Assembly (NCBI RefSeq): GCF_006517175.1
Contig: NZ_CP041186.1
Span: 496,001-560,000, forward strand
From: Persicimonas caeni
GTDB lineage: Bacteria; Myxococcota_A; Bradymonadia; Bradymonadales; Bradymonadaceae
DNA: 64,000 nt
Direction of reading: 5' to 3'
Position numbers and translations under genes: made by a program. Positions 34,574 through 41,838 of the stretch are shown here, piece after piece; positions within the stretch are counted from its first letter, which is position 1; every line of letters starts with the position of its first letter. The notes under the pieces were generated by a model. The model worked only from the letters and a program-made list of their open reading frames with translations, made no database searches and was not told where the DNA came from.

Positions 34574-35929
34574 CTACGGTGTGTAATTGGCACACTTGTC
34601 GACGAAGACTTCGTCGGTCGAAGTCGTGTCGTACCAGACACAATACTCGAACAGGGTGTCCGGCTGGGGGTCGCTGCGCCAGTCGATATTCTTGAGGTTG
34701 AACAGGCCGTGGCCCCACAGATCTTCGAGGGCGTTGTAGCGGTCCTGGGTCAGGAAATCGAGCAGCCGGTCGTCATAGAACGCCGCGTCCATCTCGCTTT
34801 CGGTGATGGGGCTGTCGACGTCGCTCGACACATACAGCGCCGCGCACAGGTCGTTCGACCCTCCGCGCTTCTCCATCCAACAATCGGCGATCACCAGTGA
34901 CATCTCGTAGATGTCGTTGGTCAGCGGCTCGTGATTGGGGACCGGGTCCGAGTTCGAGATCTGGACCGGCACCCCGCAGAAGCCCTCCAGCGTGCAGCCC
35001 TCTCCGGACGGACAATCGTCGTCGCCGTAGTTGGCGTTGGCGTCCCAGTGGCGACACTCCACGCAGCGCTGCGCGTCGGAGTCGCAGTGGCCCAGGTCGC
35101 CCGAGCAGGTATTCACCGCGCAGAAATCACCGGTGCACACCCCGCCGTCACAGGCGAAGCCCTCGAGGCATTCGGCCGCATCGGTGCAACTCTCGCCCTC
35201 GACCCGACGGCACTCCGAGACCGTCGTATCGCAGCGCGCGCCCTCACCGCACTCGCCGTCTCGCTGGCACGGCCCTCCGATGGCGACCACACACCGGTCG
35301 GTGGTCTCGGTGCCCGTGCAACTGGCGTTCTGCTGCGAGCACTCGTCGATCGTGCCGTCGCAGTTGTCGTCGACGCCGTTGCACGCCTCGGCGGCGTCCG
35401 GGTTGATCAACTCGTTGGTGTCGTCACAGTCGTCGCCGGTGCTCGGGCAGTCGGTGTTGCTTCCCGCCACGCCGAACCCGTCGCCGTCGGCGTCGGTGCA
35501 GTCGCTCGGACACGGGTTGTCGATGCCGTCGCAGTCATCGTCGGTGCCGTTGTCGCACACTTCCTCTTGGCGCGGGTTGACGTTCGGGTCGGTGTCATCG
35601 CAGTCCGGCCCCAAGCACCCTTCCCCGTCGCCATATCGGTCGCCATCGTGGTCGATGCAGTCCTGCTCGCAGGGCTCGTCGCCCTGCCGACAGTCGTTGT
35701 CCCGCCCGTCGCCGCACACCTCCTCGGCGCCCGGATAAATCTCGGGATCACTGTCGTCGCAATCCGACCCTTTCTCGCACTGCGCGCTCAGCCCGAGGTA
35801 GCCGTCGTCGTCACGGTCCTCGCACGCCTCTTGCTGGGTGTTATTTCCCTCGACCAGCGGCTCGTCACTGCCTTCGGCGCAGCCGGCCGCCAAAAACAAA
35901 ATGGCAATCAGTGGGTACAAACGGCGCAT
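34574..35929 (-). CDS. MopE-like Cys-rich lipoprotein
   Basis: A 451-aa lipoprotein. Lipobox AAGC at about residue 17. Residues 35-200 carry about five MopE-type metal-binding blocks (EDRDDDGYLG, then CDDSDPEIYPGAEEVCGDGRDNDC and relatives). Residues 205-320 hold Dickkopf-like Cys pairs, and the remaining 130 residues form a distinct domain with few Cys. MopE repeats bind copper or Ca2+ in some proteins; binding here is an inference. It is a likely surface protein. The 42-bp repeat array lies upstream. Confidence 0.75.
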   Translation of the reverse strand: MRRLYPLIAILFLAAGCAEGSDEPLVEGNNTQQEACEDRDDDGYLGLSAQCEKGSDCDDSDPEIYPGAEEVCGDGRDNDCRQGDEPCEQDCIDHDGDRYGDGEGCLGPDCDDTDPNVNPRQEEVCDNGTDDDCDGIDNPCPSDCTDADGDGFGVAGSNTDCPSTGDDCDDTNELINPDAAEACNGVDDNCDGTIDECSQQNASCTGTETTDRCVVAIGGPCQRDGECGEGARCDTTVSECRRVEGESCTDAAECLEGFACDGGVCTGDFCAVNTCSGDLGHCDSDAQRCVECRHWDANANYGDDDCPSGEGCTLEGFCGVPVQISNSDPVPNHEPLTNDIYEMSLVIADCWMEKRGGSNDLCAALYVSSDVDSPITESEMDAAFYDDRLLDFLTQDRYNALEDLWGHGLFNLKNIDWRSDPQPDTLFEYCVWYDTTSTDEVFVDKCANYTP

Positions 35930-36065
35930 CTTTCGTTCCTACGGTAAATCTCTTTGGTGACCAATACAGCCACGACGATAGCATTTTGGTTGTCGGGGGG
36001 CCACACAACCGTGATCACCGGCGGAGCGCAAGGCCGCGCTCGAGTGGGTCATGTGTCGGGTTGGG

Positions 36066-36403
36066 GTTCTTGTCATGACAAACTGCGGGTCGACGCGTCG
36101 AGTTGACCTACCGAGCTTGCAGAACCCCGGCGGCGAGCGTGGAGTTGGCGTTCTGGAGACGCAGAACCCCGAAGCGACGCGGCCAGATGGCGTTCTGGCG
36201 TCGACAAACCTCGGACCGACGCCGCTAGATGGCGTACTCGTGTCGACAAACCCCGGCGCGACACGCCCAGTAGGTGTTCCAACGGGATACAAACACCATT
36301 TCGACATGTAGAGTTGGTGTTCTGACGAAACAGAAACACCATTTGACGTCTAAAGTTGGTGTTCTGGAGACAAAAAACCCCGACTCGCCGCGGCGAGTCG
36401 GGG
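36066..36403. repeat. Degenerate 42-bp tandem array, 8 units
   Basis: Units begin at 36066, 36108, 36150, 36192, 36234, 36276, 36319 and 36361. Seven intervals, six of exactly 42 bp and one of 43 bp. Each begins with a GTTCTG-like hexamer and has a partial dyad about 12 bp later (CAGAAC), then a variable GC-rich stretch with a GCGTCG-like core. Some dyads keep pairing through changes in both arms (GGTGTT/AACACC). The last unit runs into a perfect bidirectional terminator. The 43-bp unit breaks any single reading frame, so a coding role is unlikely. Confidence 0.8.
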
Positions 36404-36407
36404 TTTT
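36370..36407. terminator. Bidirectional rho-independent terminator
   Basis: A perfect 13-bp inverted repeat CCCCGACTCGCCG / CGGCGAGTCGGGG (36378-36403), with TTTT on the plus side and six A (U6 on the minus strand) on the other. It would stop transcription arriving from the array (plus strand) and from the small minus-strand ORF. Confidence 0.85.
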
Positions 36408-36437
36408 GCGTGTCCAGTGCGAGCGAACGCCTCGGAG

Positions 36438-36527
36438 TTATGCCTCGACGGGCTCGGCGTCCGCCTCGGGGTCGCTGACCTGCAGGCCGGCGACGCGGTC
36501 GCGCGAGCGCTCGAAGAACGACGTCAT
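36438..36527 (-). CDS. Possible small ORF or gene remnant
   Basis: 29 codons from ATG 36527: MTSFFERSRDRVAGLQ and an acidic end (PEADAEPVEA) with its TAA at 36438-36440. The coherent reading continues upstream in frame for about nine codons to just after GGAGAGG, where the codon is GTT, not a start. The correct start may therefore have been lost. A strong terminator lies 30 bp beyond the stop, as expected for an expressed short transcript. Product unknown. Confidence 0.3.
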   Translation of the reverse strand: MTSFFERSRDRVAGLQVSDPEADAEPVEA

Positions 36528-37557
36528 TTTCTGGTCGAATACCGTCTCTTGAACGTGTGCCTCTCCTTTTTGGGGCCACCCGCGTGTTTTTGGGGCCACC
36601 CGCGTGGCCGTGTTGATGTACGTCCCCCCTTGCGTGAACAAGGGTCCCCATATGCTGCGAAGTGAGCCCATTGTGGGGGATGAGGCAAGTGGGCACGGTC
36701 ACGGAGCCGGTCACGGGTGCCGGTCACGGAGCCGGTCGCCGGTCGCCGTGACCGCGACCGTCTCACCATCCAACACAAATGGCGAAAGCGCACAACCCGG
36801 TCGGGGCGCGCGGCTTGGCCGGGGCGCGGTCGTCTCGACCGCCGGCGGTGCCTCTGGCCCGCCGTACATGGACGACTGCTGGGAGGTTTCGATCTGTAGG
36901 CATTGCCGACTCGCGGCGATGCCCTCCCGGCGGCCTCCGCCGCCTGCCCCTGTACCATTTTGAGAGCCCACTCGCTCCGAATCATCGAGGAGGCATGGGG
37001 ACATTCGAGTTTGGTGGCCTTGCAAGCGAGCGACGCCTGCTACATAGGGCGCCCTGAACTGCGGGCGTTAAGGACATAGGGGCTGCGTGTTGCTAGAGGT
37101 TCCAGGTTGCCGACCTGCGAATTGGAACCACCTCGCGACTCGCAGCCCCTATGTCCTTAATTGCTTATGTAGCAGACGTTTCTCACATCGAGGCCCACAC
37201 AGCGCAGCTACCACGGTCGATTTACCCCGTGACCGGTGCCGGTGCCGGACACCGTGACCGTGGCAGAGGCGCACAAACGGGTCGCGGCGCGCGGCGTCCT
37301 CGCCCGCCCCAGCTTGCGTGTCTTTTGCAAGGCGTACGCCTTGCTCGAACACGTGCGGGGCCCGAGACGGACCCCGGCGGTCGAGACGACCGCGCCCCAA
37401 CCGTCAATGCGGCGCATCGCCTAAGATGTGCGGGATGGTGAGCCGCGACCGCGACCGTTCCCTTGACCGGAACTTTTCTCGCCGTCCGTTGTCTCTCCTA
37501 GTGTACGCCACATTGACCAAGGCCTTCGATGGCCAACAAGCCCCGGGAGAGGCTGCC
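36528..37557. other. 1-kb gene-poor mosaic region
   Basis: No convincing gene. Seen here: a 20-bp duplication TTTTTGGGGCCACCCGCGTG (36567-36606); GGTCACGGAGCCGGTC repeats (36697-36740); a GCGGTCGTCTCGACCGCCGG block at about 36826-36845 that recurs inverted at 37376-37395; GCGCACAA-GGGTCG-GGCGCGCGGC segments near 36789 and 37270; a perfect 18-bp palindrome GCAAGGCGTACGCCTTGC near 37327; and a 93-bp palindromic element (37068-37160). It looks like accumulated small repeats. Confidence 0.5.
37068..37160. repeat. 93-bp palindromic element
   Basis: Perfect 20-bp terminal inverted repeats, TTAAGGACATAGGGGCTGCG (37068-37087) and its complement (37141-37160). An inner imperfect stem AGGTTCCA / TGGAACCACCT. 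No ORF. MITE-like or a structural DNA/RNA element. Confidence 0.65.
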
Positions 37558-38601
37558 ATGACCACTGCTGCTATTGACCCGAACCTCCTTGCGCAGGCGC
37601 TCTCGCGCCCCAAACCCGTCGACACCGAGACGGCGCCCTACCTGGGCGTGAGCGCCTTTTTCCACGCGGCGTTTTTGCTCCTGGCGATGATCGTCCCGCC
37701 CGGCGCGGCCACGATGGAGCTCGACGGCGTCTCCGAGCAGGACCGTTTCGTCGAGATCGCCACGAGCCCGATGCAGGACATGCCGCAGCCCGTCGAGCCG
37801 ACGAGTAGCTCGTCCGAGGGCGGCCCCGACTCCTCCGAGCAGGCCGCCAAACACGCCGGCGCGGAGGGCAAGGCGGGCGCGAAGGAGGCGGCCGACACCG
37901 GCAACCGCATGGCCATCGAGGGCGCGCCAGACGACCTGCCGCCCGAGATCGCCCAGCGCCGCGACCAGCGCATCGCCAGCGCGGCCGGCGTCGAGGCGAT
38001 CTTCAACAACACGCAGAGCGCCTGGGCGGGCACCGGCGAGCGCACCGTGGGCACGCAGGCCATCACCGCCCTGGGCAACCTCGACGGCCACGAGCCCGGC
38101 GCATCGAGTGGGTTCGGCGGGCTGGGCGTGCGCGACTCGGGGCGCGGAAGCGGCGGCGACGACACGAGCTTCGGCATGGCCGAAGTCGACACCAACGGCC
38201 CCGGCGGAGGCGGCGACGGCGACGGCTCGGGCCCGCCGCGGGCCGCGATCGCCGAGCGCGACAACAAGCTTCCGCCGGTCGTCCCCGGCCCGCCGGTCGT
38301 CGAAGGCCCCCTCGACAAGGAGATCATCCAACGCGTGGTGCGCCGCCACCGCCGCGAGATCTCGTACTGCTACGAGTCCCAACTCCAGCAAAACCCGCGC
38401 CTCGAGGGCCGCATCGTGGTGAACTTCAAGATCGCCTCGAACGGCCGCGTCGTCGCGGCGATGACCAAGTCGACCACGATGAACAACCGCCGCGTGGAGA
38501 GTTGCATCGCCAACAAGATCCGCCACTGGAACTTCCCCGCCCCGTCGACCACGGGGCTGGTGTCGGTCAACTACCCGTTTCGGTTCACCCCGCAGAACTA
38601 G
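37558..38601 (+). CDS. TonB-like protein with AgmX/PglI C-terminal domain
   Basis: A 347-aa envelope protein: a short cytoplasmic N-terminus, one transmembrane helix (about 29-48), a long Pro/Gly/Ser/Glu-rich periplasmic stretch (50-240), and a C-terminal domain of about 100 residues with RRHRREISYCYESQLQ and a pattern ending FRFTPQN, which is the AgmX/PglI C-terminal domain found with gliding-motility and related proteins of myxobacteria. TonB-type energy transfer to the outer membrane or a role in motility/adhesion is the usual inference. GGGAGAGG precedes the ATG at 37558. The next gene, 229 bp away, is a PilB/GspE-type ATPase. Confidence 0.8.
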   Translation: MTTAAIDPNLLAQALSRPKPVDTETAPYLGVSAFFHAAFLLLAMIVPPGAATMELDGVSEQDRFVEIATSPMQDMPQPVEPTSSSSEGGPDSSEQAAKHAGAEGKAGAKEAADTGNRMAIEGAPDDLPPEIAQRRDQRIASAAGVEAIFNNTQSAWAGTGERTVGTQAITALGNLDGHEPGASSGFGGLGVRDSGRGSGGDDTSFGMAEVDTNGPGGGGDGDGSGPPRAAIAERDNKLPPVVPGPPVVEGPLDKEIIQRVVRRHRREISYCYESQLQQNPRLEGRIVVNFKIASNGRVVAAMTKSTTMNNRRVESCIANKIRHWNFPAPSTTGLVSVNYPFRFTPQN

Positions 38602-38830
38602 GCAACTACACGAGCGTTTCTCATGATTCGTTGCGGGGGCATCTTGCCCACTTCGGTGCGTGGGCATCTTGCCCTCGCCTGCGAGCGCTGCAAGCGCCGC
38701 GCTCGCCACGCCCGTCCCCGACCAATTCGGGCCTTGCGCCCAGTGAGCATGCGGTCGATGATACATAGGCTGAGGACGACCTCACCCACCACAATCAGCG
38801 GCTCTCTATTTGTTAGTCTGGAGCTTCGGT
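38602..38830. other. Intergenic region with two GGGCATCTTGCCC copies
   Basis: The palindrome GGGCATCTTGCCC occurs at 38637-38649 and 38662-38674; the second copy is embedded in TTCGGTGCG-GGGCATCTTGCCC-TCG, which matches 1446-1470. No gene. Confidence 0.55.
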
Positions 38831-41179
38831 ATGCCCGCAGAACACGCCTCGCATATGCACGTCACCTTGGGCCTGGTCAGCGGACAGAACCGCGTCGGCT
38901 ATCTCAAGAAGTTCGACCCGGCCGCCTCCGATCTGTTGCTCATCTGCCCGCGAAAGAACGCCGAAGGTCGCGCCGTCGACGTCGAATTGGCCGTGCCCGC
39001 GCATGACCTGTGCTTCGTGGCGTTTCACAAAGCGGTCGGCGACGACGACGGGCACACCGAGGAGCGAGACGACCGCCCCGACTTCTGCGTGCACCTGCCG
39101 GGCAGCCGAAAATTCGTGGTCACCGCCGATCCCGACGCGGTCGACCGCAAGCCGGGCTTTTTCGCCGATCCCATCTCCCACTACAGCTGGTTCGAGCGCA
39201 TCTTCTTCTACGCGCACGGCATCAACGCCGTCGAAGATATGGCGCCGCTGGGCTCCCTGCTCGTCGCCGCGGGCGTGGTCCCGCCGGATGCCATCAAAGA
39301 CGGGCTGCGCGAGCAGGCTGCACTGCAAAATACGCCGGTCGGCCAGATCTTGGTCGAGCAGGAGGCAGTCACTTCGGAGGCGGTTGAAGAGGCGGCGACT
39401 TTGCAGGAGCAGTCTGCGGCCGAGGCCGAGAAAAACCCGCGCTCGAACCGGCGCCTGCGCCTGGGCGAGGTCCTCGTCGACGCGGGTTTGGCCACCGAGC
39501 AGGACATCGAGGATGCGCTGGCCGAGCAAAAGCGCCGCCGCGGCATGCGCCTGGGCCAGGTGCTCGTCGAGATGGGCATCGTCAGCGAGCGCGAGATTTC
39601 GGAGACGCTCGCCAAGAAGTTCAACCTCGAGTTCGTCGACCTCAACGACCGTAAGATCGACCCCGAGGCCGCCGACGAGGTGCCGCTGGACATCATCGAG
39701 CGCTTCGAGTTGGTGCCGTTGAGCACGAGCGACACCGAGCTGGTGCTGGCGATGGCCGACCCACTCGAGATGGAGCCGCTCGATTTGCTTCGGTTCTCGC
39801 TGGGCAAAAAGATTCGCGAGGTCGTGGCCACGCCCTCGCAGATCGAGCGCCTGTCTCACCACTATATCGAGCAGCGCGCACGCGACGAGCGCGCCGCCGA
39901 GCTCGAGGCGATCTTGCAGGAGCTGCACGCCGAGGCCGAGCGCCACGTGCGCACCAGCGACGCCGACGTGCGCCTCGACGACACCCAGGACGGCGCCATC
40001 GTGCGGATGGTCAACCAGATCATCATCGACGCCTTCCGCCGCGATGCCTCGGACATCCACATCGAGCCCAACGGTGAGGAGGCGCCGGTGCAGGTGCGCT
40101 TTCGCATCGACGGGGTCTGCGAGACCTACCGCGAGATCCCGGCGGCGCACCGCGCCCCGCTCGTCGCGCGCATCAAGATCATGGCCAACCTCGACATCAC
40201 CGAGCGCCGAAAGCCCCAGGACGGCAAGATCAAAGTGCAGGTCGGCTCACGCAAGCTCGAGCTGCGCGTGGCCACCGTCCCCACGGTCAATCGCGACGAA
40301 GACGTCGTACTGCGCATCTTGGCCAGCGGCGACGCGATGCCGCTGGAGCAGTTGTCGTTCAGCGACGAGAACCTGCGCGAGCTCAGAAAGGCGGTGCAGA
40401 CGCCCTACGGCCTGATTCTGGCGGTGGGGCCGACCGGCTCGGGTAAGACGACCACGCTGCACGCGCTCCTGGGGAGCATCAACAACGTCGAGCGCAAGAT
40501 CTGGACGGCCGAAGACCCCGTCGAGATCACCCAGGCGGGCCTTCGCCAGGTGCAGGTCCACCCCGACATCGGCTTCACGTTCGCCAACGCGCTGCGCTCG
40601 TTTTTGCGCGCCGACCCGGACGTCATCATGGTCGGCGAGATGCGCGACAAGGAGACGGCGACCATCGGCATCGAGGCGTCGTTGACCGGCCACCTGGTCT
40701 TCTCGACGCTGCACACCAACAGCGCCCCGGAGACGGTCACCCGCCTGGTCGACATGGGCCTCGACCCGTTCAGCTTCGCCGACGCGCTCGTGGCGGTGGT
40801 CGCCCAACGCCTGGCGCGCCGGCTGTGCGTCAGTTGCCGCGAGAAATACGAGGCGAGCGACGACGAGCGCAACGAGATCGCCGAGTTGCTCGGCGAGGAT
40901 CGACTCGCCGAGCGCCTCGACGGAAGGCCGCTGACGCTGTGGCGAGCCAAAGGCTGCTCGCTCTGCGACCACAAGGGCTACCGCGGCCGCGTGGGCATCC
41001 ACGAACTCTTGCTGACCAGCGAAGAATTGCGCCAGGCGATTTACCGGCGCCAGTCGGTCGACGATATCCGCCGCGTCGCGCGCGAGTCGGGGATGCGCAC
41101 GCTCATCGAAGACGGCGTCGAAAAGTGCCTCGACGGCATCACCGACCTGAGCCAGATCCTCGCTGTGTGCAGCCGCTAA
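38831..41179 (+). CDS. PilB/GspE-family assembly ATPase with MshEN domain
   Basis: A 782-aa secretion/pilus ATPase. N-terminal about 145 residues form an extra domain (HVTLGLVSGQNRVGYLKKF...DLCFVAF) of unknown role. Residues about 150-330 contain two related segments (RLGEVLVDAGLATEQDI and RLGQVLVEMGIVSEREI), the MshEN form that binds c-di-GMP in MshE/PilB relatives. The motor domain has Walker A GPTGSGKTTT (about 533), an Asp box, Walker B EDPVEITQ and DPDVIMVGEMRD, and the tetra-Cys zinc site CVSC/CSLC before GYRGRVGIHELL. Powers type IV pilus or T2SS-like assembly. The start at 38831 has GGAG; no pilM/pilC neighbour is seen. Confidence 0.85.
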   Translation: MPAEHASHMHVTLGLVSGQNRVGYLKKFDPAASDLLLICPRKNAEGRAVDVELAVPAHDLCFVAFHKAVGDDDGHTEERDDRPDFCVHLPGSRKFVVTADPDAVDRKPGFFADPISHYSWFERIFFYAHGINAVEDMAPLGSLLVAAGVVPPDAIKDGLREQAALQNTPVGQILVEQEAVTSEAVEEAATLQEQSAAEAEKNPRSNRRLRLGEVLVDAGLATEQDIEDALAEQKRRRGMRLGQVLVEMGIVSEREISETLAKKFNLEFVDLNDRKIDPEAADEVPLDIIERFELVPLSTSDTELVLAMADPLEMEPLDLLRFSLGKKIREVVATPSQIERLSHHYIEQRARDERAAELEAILQELHAEAERHVRTSDADVRLDDTQDGAIVRMVNQIIIDAFRRDASDIHIEPNGEEAPVQVRFRIDGVCETYREIPAAHRAPLVARIKIMANLDITERRKPQDGKIKVQVGSRKLELRVATVPTVNRDEDVVLRILASGDAMPLEQLSFSDENLRELRKAVQTPYGLILAVGPTGSGKTTTLHALLGSINNVERKIWTAEDPVEITQAGLRQVQVHPDIGFTFANALRSFLRADPDVIMVGEMRDKETATIGIEASLTGHLVFSTLHTNSAPETVTRLVDMGLDPFSFADALVAVVAQRLARRLCVSCREKYEASDDERNEIAELLGEDRLAERLDGRPLTLWRAKGCSLCDHKGYRGRVGIHELLLTSEELRQAIYRRQSVDDIRRVARESGMRTLIEDGVEKCLDGITDLSQILAVCSR

Positions 41180-41706
41180 CGCGCCCGAATGGCGACCCTC
41201 GCCCGCTTGTCGGTGTACTCGCGCGCCCAGCTCTCGTAGCCGACGAAGGCCAACCCGCTGAGGCAGAAGATCGGCAAGAGCGCATACCACGCCGGGTCGA
41301 AGGCCAGGTGGGTATAGGCCGCTCCGATCATGATGATGCCCAGGTAGCCGGCCGCAAAAGGCGCGGTCTGCGGGATCACCAGAAGGATGGCGGCGATGAA
41401 CTCGGACGCCCCGATGAAGTACAGGAAGTCTTCGGAGTAGCCCCACTCTGAGAAGCGGTGGAGCACGTCGTGGAAGTCGGCGAGCTTTGGGATGCCCGCC
41501 AGGATATAGACGACCGACAGCGAGATCGACGCGGTCCAATAGCCCACAGTGCGCGACCTCTTCCACCACGGCAACTTCGCCGCCGACGAGGTCGAGACCT
41601 GGTCCTCACGTCTGACCGACTCGGCGCGTATGAAGTAGACGAACAGCGCGGTCAAGAAGGCCACCGGGACTGCAACGAACAGGGCGATGATATCGATCGC
41701 TGGCAT
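41176..41706 (-). CDS. DoxX-family membrane protein
   Basis: A 176-aa protein with an N-terminal helix, then a four-helix DoxX-type unit (SVVYILAGIPKL, then FLYFIGASEFIAAILLVI, FAAGYLGIIMIGAAYTHL, YALLPIFCLSGLAFV). The Arg/Lys loop before the bundle (WWKRSRTVGY) is typical. DoxX proteins often accompany thiol/redox or oxidase systems, but the neighbours do not show which. It is convergent with the PilB gene and overlaps its end by 4 bp. Confidence 0.75.
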   Translation of the reverse strand: MPAIDIIALFVAVPVAFLTALFVYFIRAESVRREDQVSTSSAAKLPWWKRSRTVGYWTASISLSVVYILAGIPKLADFHDVLHRFSEWGYSEDFLYFIGASEFIAAILLVIPQTAPFAAGYLGIIMIGAAYTHLAFDPAWYALLPIFCLSGLAFVGYESWAREYTDKRARVAIRAR

Positions 41707-41838
41707 GATGCACCTCGCATCCTCTCGGGAAGATTAAACAACTAGCCTCCCAGATAAGATGAAATACAAGCCGGCGCCGTTACATCGGCTCGGTCGATAG
41801 CCCCCATTGAAAGAGCCAAAGCTCGTGGAGAGAAAGGT

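Noticed and set aside
36051-36311. 86-aa repetitive protein encoded by the 42-bp array
   Set aside because: One 43-bp unit and in-frame stops interrupt each frame; several frames stay open equally, as expected of a 42-bp period without coding selection.
36066-36403. CRISPR array
   Set aside because: Units are 42 bp but the repeat part is not conserved and there is no constant-repeat/variable-spacer alternation; no cas genes.
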